A DNA stretch of 5,380 nt from CAUZSN01 sp963582345 (GTDB taxonomy: Bacteria > Planctomycetota > Planctomycetia > Planctomycetales > Planctomycetaceae). Below, piece after piece: positions 1 to 4,754 of this stretch. The stretch spans positions 1 through 5,380 of the forward strand of contig CAUZSN010000170.1 of the NCBI GenBank assembly GCA_963582345.1, written 5' to 3'. The number at the start of each line of letters is the position of its first letter. The first letter of the stretch is position 1. Position numbers and translations under genes: made by a program. The notes beneath the pieces were generated by a model. It worked only from the letters and a program-made list of their open reading frames with translations, did no database searches and was not told the DNA's origin.

Positions 1-1074
1 GTCGGCTTGCACCATGTTGAGACCGCCGAAAAGCCCTGTCAGTCCTGCCGCGGCTGTTTGATCGGTGAACGTGCCGTCGCGGTTGTTTCGAAAGAAACGA
101 GTCTGCATGTCTGGCCCAGCCGATGATGTGAAGATGTCTAGGTAATGGTCGCCATCGAAGTCATCGACGACAGCGCCACCCGCCTGATTGAACGTATTCA
201 AACCCAACTTGGGGCCTACGTTCTCGAACGACGGAAACTCCACTTCCGATTGGAAAAACTCTGGTGGAATTAGGTACTTTTTAGGAACTTGATCCGGATA
301 CTCATCAAGGGTCATGTAAGCGATGTTCAGTAGCCAACGTGCCTGTTCAAAGTATTCACTGCGATGACTGCTACCGTCGGCCTCTTGTAACACTTCCAAG
401 AAATACTTGATGGACTTTCTCGATCCTTCCTGCTTTGAATGTACGCCGGCGCCTTGGATCGGCAGAATACAACTTTCCGCAGTATGCCGCAGGCAACAGT
501 TTTCGGATTCTCCCAATCGCAAATAGGCCATTGCCAAATAAAATTTGACGTCAAGCGACGAGAGCGACTGGGCATTTGCATCGGGAAAATCAATGCTTGG
601 AAGCAAATCGTACGCTTCAGTTAGATGTTTAATAGCCAACTGAGGCGTCGGCTCGAAGTTCAGCTCGGCGTACCCAAGGCGGCGCAATAGATTGAATCGA
701 TGAGGCGGGTCGGCATCGAGACTGAGGTCGTCATAGGACTTCGTAAGTCTCGTGTGAAGGCCCCGACCATAATAATAATGCTCCTGTGACGCTCGGTCCT
801 TAATTTGACGAAGAATGGCCAGCATTTTAGCGTGGCCTTCGGGGTAAGCGGTTGTCTGACCTGCTGCCGATTCGCTCGCAGTTGCCTGTTGTTCCGCATC
901 ATTCGGAACAGCTTGCGCCACCGTAGCGTCCGTCGGGAGTTGGGCCGTAGGTTCTACCACTGCAGACAGAGTGGATCCCAGGGAAGCTTTGTTGGTGGAA
1001 TCTGCTTTCGCAGCTTTCTTACTTCCGCAACTCACAATGCCCAGCAGCACAACATACGCAAGCAGGCGTGTCAT
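1..1074 (-). CDS. Exported lipoprotein with TPR-like helices and an FG-GAP/VCBS (CRTAC1-like) domain, N-terminal part
   Basis: The frame is open for 358 codons from the ATG at 1074 to the left edge, so the C-terminus is missing. Residues 1-16 form a short lipoprotein signal (MTRLLAYVVLLGIVSC) with Cys16 as the likely lipidated residue. Residues 17-80 are a low-complexity Ala/Thr/Gln-rich linker. Residues about 124-260 are helical and TPR-like (AIKHLTEAYDLLP; YLAMAYLRLG). They include a Cys/His cluster, C193 C194, H197 and C202, followed by PIQGAGVH. From residue 302 an FG-GAP/VCBS repeat begins, with the acidic calcium-binding type loop DDFDGDHYLD (304-313), then FFRNNRDGTFTDQTAAAGL. Such proteins (CRTAC1, often ending in an ASPIC/UnbV domain) are common in planctomycetes and are thought to be beta-propeller proteins outside the inner membrane. 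The substrate is unknown. An in-frame ATG at 1119 would add 15 residues containing two glutamates in front of the signal, so the later start is preferred. Confidence 0.85.
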   Translation of the reverse strand, partial: MTRLLAYVVLLGIVSCGSKKAAKADSTNKASLGSTLSAVVEPTAQLPTDATVAQAVPNDAEQQATASESAAGQTTAYPEGHAKMLAILRQIKDRASQEHYYYGRGLHTRLTKSYDDLSLDADPPHRFNLLRRLGYAELNFEPTPQLAIKHLTEAYDLLPSIDFPDANAQSLSSLDVKFYLAMAYLRLGESENCCLRHTAESCILPIQGAGVHSKQEGSRKSIKYFLEVLQEADGSSHRSEYFEQARWLLNIAYMTLDEYPDQVPKKYLIPPEFFQSEVEFPSFENVGPKLGLNTFNQAGGAVVDDFDGDHYLDIFTSSAGPDMQTRFFRNNRDGTFTDQTAAAGLTGLFGGLNMVQAD

Positions 1075-1084
1075 AGCGGGTTCT

Positions 1085-1225
1085 TCAATCGGCCACAAAA
1101 GGATTCGTCTGCCCTTCATGGGCCTTTTGACTCACAGTATTGTATATTGCCCATCGAGTTCGTTCAATTGCTTCGAGTTTGAGCCAGCTACGGATCGTAC
1201 GATCATTCTCAATACGTTTAAGCAT
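1085..1225 (-). CDS. Small unknown ORF (46 aa), possibly the 3' end of a truncated gene
   Basis: The frame reads MLKRIENDRTIRSWL and ends in TNPFVAD with TGA at 1085-1087, only 10 bases before the lipoprotein ATG, as in an operon. The peptide is charged, probably helical, and has ordinary codon use. It has no signal peptide or membrane segment. The frame stays open without a start codon for 14 more codons upstream (ending AGQYPAP just before PQTPEM) until a TGA at about 1267. No Shine-Dalgarno sequence precedes the ATG. I do not recognise the family. It may be a real small protein, or the surviving tail of a longer gene whose front was lost in the rearrangement that also removed the front of the neighbouring crotonase gene. 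Its position next to the lipoprotein start is the best argument that it is coding. Confidence 0.35.
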   Translation of the reverse strand: MLKRIENDRTIRSWLKLEAIERTRWAIYNTVSQKAHEGQTNPFVAD

Positions 1226-1246
1226 TTCGGGGGTTTGTGGAGCGGG

Positions 1247-1592
1247 ATACTGTCCTGCGAAACAATTTCAGCGGCTGATGCACTTCGCATTGGCTTGTGT
1301 CATGAAGTGGTCGTAAACGACAAGTTAGAAGCGTGAGCTGTAACCTCTCGGTATCCATCCTGAGCGGAGCACCTTCGGTACTGGTCATTACCAAGGAACC
1401 GATTGCGAAGTGTGGAGCGTTGATGCTTGCTAGAGGTCCTTTGGTAGAGACCGCCAACTACTCACTTTTGATCGCACAACTGGATGAGGGAATCAGAGCT
1501 CCGTGGCCGCTCGCGAAACGGCTGACGCCTGTGAAGGCTTGGCCGTGTGCCTAAAGAAGCGCAAACCAATGTGGAACTCGGGAGGCGAATAA
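1247..1592 (+). pseudogene. Decayed 3' half of an enoyl-CoA hydratase/isomerase (crotonase family) gene
   Basis: Three plus-strand pieces in three frames line up in order with the C-terminal half of crotonases. Piece 1 (about 1247-1336, ends in TGA) reads ETISAADALRIGLCHEVV then VNDKLEA, the usual ISAxEALRIGLVxEVVPxDELEA segment. Piece 2 (about 1345-1440, another frame) reads SILSGAPSVLVITKEPIAKC, matching the (A)SGAPxALxxTKxxI helix. Piece 3 (about 1509-1592, third frame) reads ARETADACEGLAVCLKKRK then PMWNSGGE and TAA, matching the family ending ADAREGLAAFLEKRKPxW. The first half of the enzyme, with the oxyanion-hole glycines and first catalytic glutamate, is absent. The ending resembles methylglutaconyl-CoA or short-chain enoyl-CoA hydratases, but the exact substrate cannot be told. 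It is almost certainly non-functional. The stop lies 6 bases from the purE stop, so the two are convergent. Confidence 0.75.
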
Positions 1593-1598
1593 GCTACA

Positions 1599-2093
1599 TC
1601 ACTCAAGCCGTTCTGCAAGGGATTTTTCTGCCTGTTGTTTGCGATAGGTGCGCAATCGGTCGCGAAGCTCTGGGCGACCTGCTGATAAAATACTGATTGC
1701 GAAGAGTGCCGCGTTGATAGCACCGGCCTTCCCAATTGCCAAAGTCGCAACGGGAATACCTCGCGGCATTTGGACGGTCGCGAGCAAGGAATCCAAGCCG
1801 TCCAGCGACCAGCCTTTCATAGGGACACCCAAAACTGGCAATACCGTATGCGCGGCGGCGACACCCGCCAAATGAGCCGCACCTCCGGCAGCCGCTATGA
1901 TCACCTCGACGTCGCGGTCTTCAGCGGTGCGAACGTACTGCGCCGTTGCGTCCGGAGTACGGTGGGCCGACAGAACTCGACATTCATGGTGAATCTCGAA
2001 TTGCTGCAGCATGTCGCGGGTATGCTGCATGGTCTCCCAATCCGATTTGCTGCCCATGATAATATTTACCACTGGTGTCCGTTCGTCCGGCAT
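1599..2093 (-). CDS. purE: N5-carboxyaminoimidazole ribonucleotide mutase (class I PurE)
   Basis: This 164-residue protein interconverts N5-CAIR and CAIR in de novo purine synthesis in the cytoplasm, as a homo-octamer in known relatives. Diagnostic motifs are all present: GSKSDWE (14-20) at the nucleotide phosphate site, SAHRTP (42-47) with the catalytic His44, AAGGAAHLAG (68-77), VLGVP (87-91), and GLDSLLATVQMP followed by PVATLAIGKAGAINAAL (99-130). SAHRTP and the overall layout fit class I, which normally works with the ATP-dependent PurK. purK is not next to it here. The length is typical. The ATG at 2093 gives the expected short N-terminus; only a weak AGG lies close upstream. Downstream on the same strand there is no gene for about 370 bases, only the antisense of the crotonase remnant, and then the small ORF and the lipoprotein gene. 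No clear terminator was seen after purE, so read-through into them is possible. Confidence 0.96.
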   Translation of the reverse strand: MPDERTPVVNIIMGSKSDWETMQHTRDMLQQFEIHHECRVLSAHRTPDATAQYVRTAEDRDVEVIIAAAGGAAHLAGVAAAHTVLPVLGVPMKGWSLDGLDSLLATVQMPRGIPVATLAIGKAGAINAALFAISILSAGRPELRDRLRTYRKQQAEKSLAERLE

Positions 2094-2290
2094 TGCCTAT
2101 TGCTTTCTATTCCATATCGAGTGGCGAATTGTGTGCAGGAACACATCTCTCTTGACAGCGTAGTCAGTCTACAATCGGTCGGCAAGACAGCCGGCGACTT
2201 GGCTGGCCACAGTCGTCTGGTCAGTCTGATACATATGCGAGGGTGCATACGATTTGAGCAGACAGAAGAAAAGCGTGTGGGAAAACTCTC
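2094..2290. other. Non-coding spacer upstream of purE (leader region)
   Basis: No frame here gives a recognisable protein on either strand; the longer open frames overlap purE or its antisense. Two small inverted repeats are visible. One is 2232-2251 (CATATGC / GCATACG, six-base loop). As RNA on the minus strand all seven pairs form with one G-U, so it may belong to the purE leader. The other is around 2183-2200 (GCCGGC / GCTGGC, six-base loop), which pairs better on the plus strand. No purine riboswitch core or PurR-like operator was recognised, and no convincing sigma-70 promoter. Confidence 0.4.
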
Positions 2291-2458
2291 CGGATTATAC
2301 ATGTAAGCCGGTATAAGGTAGCGTAACGTGTTGCGGGGACTAGCGCAAACGCAATTGTTCGACGTCGCGTTTTGTCCGCGAAGTGATCAAAGAAAAGTAA
2401 CCGTCGTTTCGGAAGAGACGCGTTTTTTGATTCTAGTCTAGGGTTTCATGAATCATTC
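2291..2458 (+). repeat. Structured intergenic element, copy 1 (candidate non-coding RNA or leader element)
   Basis: This stretch matches, in inverted orientation, the minus strand of 3665-3822. Matching landmarks in order are AGCCG (2306-2310), AGGTA (2316-2320), CGTGTT (2327-2332), the 51-base gap-free core 2364-2414 (38 identical positions by hand count, including GTCGCGT, GCGAA, AAAGA, ACCGT), then TTGATTCTAGTCTA and TTCATGA (about 2427-2451). Copy 1 has about 10 extra bases near 2354-2363. Possible helices are AAACGC (2347-2352) with GCGTTT (2367-2372), GGAC (2337-2340) with GTCC (2374-2377), and the terminal hairpin annotated separately. The element points towards tsaE. I do not recognise it as a named RNA family. 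An RNA from about 2306 to the T tract would be about 120 bases. That it is a repeat is seen directly; that it is transcribed is inferred. Confidence 0.7.
2402..2428 (+). terminator. Terminator-like bulged hairpin with T tract, copy 1
   Basis: CGT (2402-2404) and GTTTC (2406-2410) pair with GAGAC (2415-2419) and GCG (2420-2422), with C2405 bulged, two G-U pairs and a GGAA tetraloop. T6 follows at 2423-2428. This has the form of a rho-independent terminator read on the plus strand. It lies about 200 bases before tsaE, with no plus-strand gene upstream to end. It is therefore more likely the end of a small RNA or an attenuator in a leader than an ordinary gene terminator. Copy 2 has the same hairpin with the bulge at the same place. 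Confidence 0.55.
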
Positions 2459-2628
2459 GGACTACAGTAAAGTGAATCATGCCTTAACGAAAGCCGAGTT
2501 GTAGGTAGTTCGTCGCAGTGTGCGGTGCGGTGGTTCGTTTGGATTGTCTTGTTGGCAATCTTTAACAGTTCGCCGTCTCGGCCAGGAATGAATCATTTGT
2601 CTTCGTGGACAATCCAGAACATTACAAG
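2459..2628. other. Leader of tsaE, with a repeated octamer and a possible tiny ORF
   Basis: No recognisable gene. The octamer TGAATCAT, or the palindromic TGAATCA within it, occurs at 2473-2480 and 2589-2596, and once more at 2449-2456 inside the end of the repeat element. It may be a protein-binding site, but none is known to me with this pattern. A GTG at 2525 opens a 35-codon frame with a hydrophobic stretch (WFVWIVLLAIF). Its TGA (2630-2632) overlaps the tsaE ATG (2629-2631). No promoter could be assigned with confidence. Confidence 0.35.
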
Positions 2629-3138
2629 ATGACCGCTAAAAAAAGAGCTGCGTCCCCTTTAACTCGTTGGCAGTTCAACTCTGATAGCGAAGACGACACA
2701 AGCCTTCTGGGCGAAGTGCTGGGCCGAGCACTTGTGCCTGGCACTACTATGGCACTGGTCGGGGACTTGGGGGCTGGTAAGACACGACTCGTCCAGGCCA
2801 TCGCCGAGGGACTTGGGGTCGATCGGCGAGCAGTGACGAGTCCGTCGTTTACCTTGATTCAAGAATATCTAGGCCGTCTGCCTATCTATCATTTCGATGC
2901 GTATCGACTGCACGATTCCGATGACTTTCTGAATCTGGGTGCAGATGAACTATTGGAGTCGGACGGCGTATGCCTGATCGAATGGGCCGATCATGTGACC
3001 GCCGCACTACCGGACGACGCCTTGCGTGTTGAAATTGAAATTACTAGGCCGACTTCCCGAGTCTTCCGATTCAGTGGATCGGGACCGAAGTCGAACGCTG
3101 TTATCGGGCGGCTGAATGAAAGGAATGTGAATCCATGA
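2629..3138 (+). CDS. tsaE: tRNA threonylcarbamoyladenosine biosynthesis ATPase TsaE
   Basis: This 169-residue P-loop ATPase works with TsaB and TsaD to place t6A at position 37 of ANN-reading tRNAs. Visible motifs are the Walker A GDLGAGKT (45-52), SPSFTLIQEY (71-80, switch region), YHFDAYRL (87-94) with the conserved aspartate, the LNLGADELL helix (101-109), GVCLIEWADHV (113-123, Walker B-like strand and EW), and LP followed by an LRVEI strand. The length is slightly above the family norm. A GTG at 2605 in the same frame would add eight residues (MDNPEHYK). The ATG at 2629 is preferred because the first conserved strand then begins at the usual distance. Neither start has a Shine-Dalgarno sequence. 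tsaB and tsaD are not adjacent. The gene stands alone, divergent from purE and convergent with the membrane protein gene; the 63-base gap after it shows no strong terminator. Confidence 0.93.
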   Translation: MTAKKRAASPLTRWQFNSDSEDDTSLLGEVLGRALVPGTTMALVGDLGAGKTRLVQAIAEGLGVDRRAVTSPSFTLIQEYLGRLPIYHFDAYRLHDSDDFLNLGADELLESDGVCLIEWADHVTAALPDDALRVEIEITRPTSRVFRFSGSGPKSNAVIGRLNERNVNP

Positions 3139-3201
3139 ACCTTTGATACCGTAGCCGAAGATCGTACTTCAGCAGCTAGGCTTGCCCAATTTCGTTATGT
3201 G

Positions 3202-3618
3202 TTAATGATGTTCAGGCTGCGATTCGACTTCTAAGTATTGTTGGTCAAACTTGCATAACTGATCGCAGCAGCCGGAAAGCTGGACGCTACCGCACAGGAA
3301 CATGATGCAAAACAGTTCGGTCATGTAAACCGTCTTTCCGACAAAGTTGCTCAGCGTGAGTCCAAACATCTGGTGAATTCCACCTGGCGGTGGAGCAATC
3401 AGGCCCCATATCAGAACTATCATCAGTCCGATCAATAGGACGCCAAGCCAGCCTCCTTGCAAAATCACTTCGCGAAGTTTCAACCAGTTAACGCCAAACA
3501 ACCAGAAGACGATCCAGGCAACCAATGGCGTCCAGGGCAACAGGATTGCGCCAAACGACACCAGTACACTCAAAACTGCGATCAGCAATTGCAGCAAGCT
3601 ATTAATTAATTCTTCCAT
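3202..3618 (-). CDS. Small multi-pass membrane protein of unknown function (138 aa)
   Basis: I do not recognise a named family. Hydrophobic segments lie at about 7-27 (LLQLLIAVLSVLVSFGAILL), 31-45 (PLVAWIVFWLFGVNW), 55-75 (GGWLGVLLIGLMIVLIWGLI) and a more polar one at 91-114, so three or four transmembrane helices are likely. A conserved-looking APPPGG loop (75-80) precedes the last segment. The C-terminal tail is hydrophilic with three cysteines close together (C117, C118, C122) and ends in EHH. There is no cleavable signal peptide. The start is well supported: AGGAAG lies 5 bases before the ATG. The gene is alone on its strand, convergent with tsaE, and preceded on its own strand by copy 2 of the structured repeat. 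Its codon pattern and hydrophobic periodicity argue that it is real; transport or envelope roles would be guesses. Confidence 0.75.
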   Translation of the reverse strand: MEELINSLLQLLIAVLSVLVSFGAILLPWTPLVAWIVFWLFGVNWLKLREVILQGGWLGVLLIGLMIVLIWGLIAPPPGGIHQMFGLTLSNFVGKTVYMTELFCIMFLCGSVQLSGCCDQLCKFDQQYLEVESQPEHH

Positions 3619-3623
3619 GGCGA

Positions 3624-3629
3624 CTTCCT
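3624..3629 (-). promoter_or_regulatory. Ribosome binding site of the membrane protein gene
   Basis: On the minus strand AGGAAG precedes the ATG at 3618 by 5 bases. It is the only clear Shine-Dalgarno match in front of any gene in the window, which makes it useful for fixing this start. Confidence 0.6.
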
Positions 3630-3664
3630 AACCCAATAGACGTTGTTGAAAGACAGTTTCGGAG

Positions 3665-3822
3665 GAATAATCATGAATCTGTAGGCTGGAACAAGAAAAT
3701 GCCGCGTTTTTCGGAACTACGGTCACTTCTCTTTTACCATTTCGCAACCAGCACGCGACTGTGTCCGCGTTGTTCCGGAAACACGCTGCATTACCTTCGT
3801 TTCGGCTGACAAGAAAAAACCG
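3665..3822 (-). repeat. Structured intergenic element, copy 2 (candidate non-coding RNA or leader element)
   Basis: Read on the minus strand, this is the partner of 2291-2458. Landmarks are CGGTTTTTTCTTGTCAGCCG (3822-3803), AGGTA (3796-3792), GCGTGTT, the 51-base core 3759-3709 matching copy 1 at 38 positions without a gap, then TTGTTCCAGCCTA and TTCATGA. An internal helix ACGC / GCGT extended by GAC / GTC with one bulged G (about 3773-3753) corresponds in position to the AAACGC / GCGTTT helix of copy 1, although the sequence differs. The element points towards the membrane protein gene, whose ATG is 46 bases beyond its end. The core shows about a quarter substitutions with almost no gaps, which suggests an old duplication kept by selection, but two copies alone cannot prove that. 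Confidence 0.7.
3696..3722 (-). terminator. Terminator-like bulged hairpin with T-rich tail, copy 2
   Basis: On the minus strand CCGT (3722-3719) and GTT (3717-3715) pair with AAC (3708-3706) and GCGG (3705-3702). A3718 is bulged, the loop is CCGAAA, and the tail is CATTTTCTTG. The bulge falls in the same alignment column as C2405 in copy 1, and the stem is kept although its bases differ in part. The T tract is interrupted and so weaker than in copy 1. It lies about 80 bases before the start of the membrane protein gene, not after a gene. Confidence 0.45.
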
Positions 3823-3832
3823 CGTTAACGGT
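3814..3832 (-). terminator. Short terminator-like hairpin at the head of element copy 2
   Basis: On the minus strand ACCG (3832-3829) pairs with CGGT (3822-3819) around a six-base loop, followed by a run of T to 3814 and then CTTGTCAGCC. It repeats the end of copy 2 with the middle of the hairpin missing: ACCGT then AACGCGG, then TTTTCTTGT and CAGCC in both. It could be the last remnant of a third tandem copy, or a functional terminator isolating copy 2. The stem is only four pairs, so termination activity is uncertain. Confidence 0.35.
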
Positions 3833-4014
3833 CCATCGATTCATCCCATCTCTATTTAGGATTCTTTATCAAATTCCGGGCATACCTTCCAGTCAATTGG
3901 TCGTCCTGATTTTGATGATGGAGCTGTTTCGGTTGATAGATTGGGATGCCCATAGTGCGGTTTTCCGTCTAGAATTCCGTACAGAAATTGTCGAATGCGA
4001 TTGTGGTACTGAAT
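3833..4014. other. Non-coding leader of scpA
   Basis: I see no gene, tRNA or strong repeat here. A weak sigma-70-like pair, TTGATG (3912-3917) and TGATAG (3934-3939) with 16 bases between, points towards scpA but could be chance. In front of the ATG at 4015 there is no Shine-Dalgarno match. Confidence 0.3.
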
Positions 4015-4752
4015 ATGACGACGATCCCGTATCAAATTGAAATGGAGAGTTTTGGCGGCCCGCTGGACTTGTTGCTCTATTTGGTCCGGCGCAACGAGGT
4101 AGAGATTCTCGATTTACGAATCGCAAAGATTGCTTCGGGGTTTCAGAAGTACCTGGATGTGATGGAGTTCATCGACTTAGATCTAGCCGGTGATTTTATT
4201 GCTATAGCCAGTACATTAGCCGAGATCAAAAGCCGCATCGTGCTGCCGCTGTTGGAAGAAGAAGAAGAAGAAGAAGTGGTGATCAGCGAAAATCCGCGGA
4301 GCGAACTGATTCAGCAGCTTTTGGAGTACAAGAAGTTCAAGGATGCTGCCAAATCGCTCGAGGAGCAGGTAGCCGTGTGGCAGGAGCGATATCCGCGGCT
4401 GGCTGATGATCGTCCTATGCCAAAAAAGGATCCATCGGCCGATCGAATCAAGGAAGTCGAGTTATGGGATCTCGTCAGCGCGTTGGCACGCGTGCTGGAA
4501 CGTAAAGTCATCGACGAACGGACGAAAATTCGTTACGACGAAACGCCGATTTCGGTTTACGTCGAACAAGTCGGTAGCCGTGTGCGGGTCGAAGGACGCA
4601 CCGCGTTCAGCTCACTATTCGAAACAACAAGTCTGCGAAGCAAGATCATCTGTATCTTCCTGGCGGTCCTGGAACTGTTGCGTAGTCATGGTTTTCAGGC
4701 CGAGCAGCCAGTCGATTTTGGTGAAATCTGGATCAGGGCACCAAGTCGATAA
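4015..4752 (+). CDS. scpA: Segregation and condensation protein A (kleisin subunit of SMC-ScpAB)
   Basis: The 245-residue protein bridges the SMC dimer together with ScpB and helps condense and segregate the chromosome. The N-terminal helical domain has the signature YQIEMESFGGPLDLLLYLVR (6-25), then NEVEILDLRIAKIASGFQKYL (27-47) and DLAGDFIAIASTLAEIKSRI (56-75), which binds the SMC neck. A run of seven glutamates (81-87) opens the variable linker. The C-terminal winged helix (about 148-245) shows FSSLF, KIICIFLAVLELLR and FGEIWI, which binds the SMC head. Length and domain order are normal. A TTG at 3988 in frame would add nine residues; the ATG at 4015 places the first conserved block as in other ScpA proteins. 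scpB is not adjacent, unlike in many bacteria. Instead uvrB starts 2 bases after the stop, so the pair is probably cotranscribed. Confidence 0.95.
   Translation: MTTIPYQIEMESFGGPLDLLLYLVRRNEVEILDLRIAKIASGFQKYLDVMEFIDLDLAGDFIAIASTLAEIKSRIVLPLLEEEEEEEVVISENPRSELIQQLLEYKKFKDAAKSLEEQVAVWQERYPRLADDRPMPKKDPSADRIKEVELWDLVSALARVLERKVIDERTKIRYDETPISVYVEQVGSRVRVEGRTAFSSLFETTSLRSKIICIFLAVLELLRSHGFQAEQPVDFGEIWIRAPSR
4255..4275 (+). repeat. Seven GAA codons in a row in scpA
   Basis: Seven identical GAA triplets encode Glu81-Glu87 at the start of the ScpA linker. ScpA linkers are commonly acidic at this point, so the residues fit. Using one codon throughout makes the tract a short microsatellite that could change length in whole codons by slippage without breaking the frame. 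Confidence 0.8.
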
Positions 4753-4754
4753 TC

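Noticed and set aside
805..1182. Plus-strand open frame of 125 codons
   Set aside because: It runs antisense to the lipoprotein gene, whose signal peptide and domains are clear; it has no family features.
1218..1457. Minus-strand open frame of 79 codons
   Set aside because: It is the antisense of the crotonase remnant and is in a different frame from the 46-codon ORF.
2152..2175. TTGACA followed by TACAAT, resembling a sigma-70 promoter on the plus strand
   Set aside because: The spacer is only 12 bases, far from the usual 16-18, and there is no gene directly downstream.
1770..2306. Long plus-strand open frame of 178 codons
   Set aside because: It is mainly the antisense of purE, which is unmistakable on the minus strand; its translation has no recognisable motif.
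3139..3201. GAAG / CTTC inverted repeat between the convergent genes tsaE and the membrane protein gene
   Set aside because: The stem is four pairs and no T tract follows on either strand, so it is not supported as a terminator.
3761..3784. GTGTCCG / CGGAAACAC imperfect hairpin inside element copy 2
   Set aside because: It needs a two-base bulge and competes with the ACGC/GCGT helix shared in position with copy 1, so it was not annotated separately.
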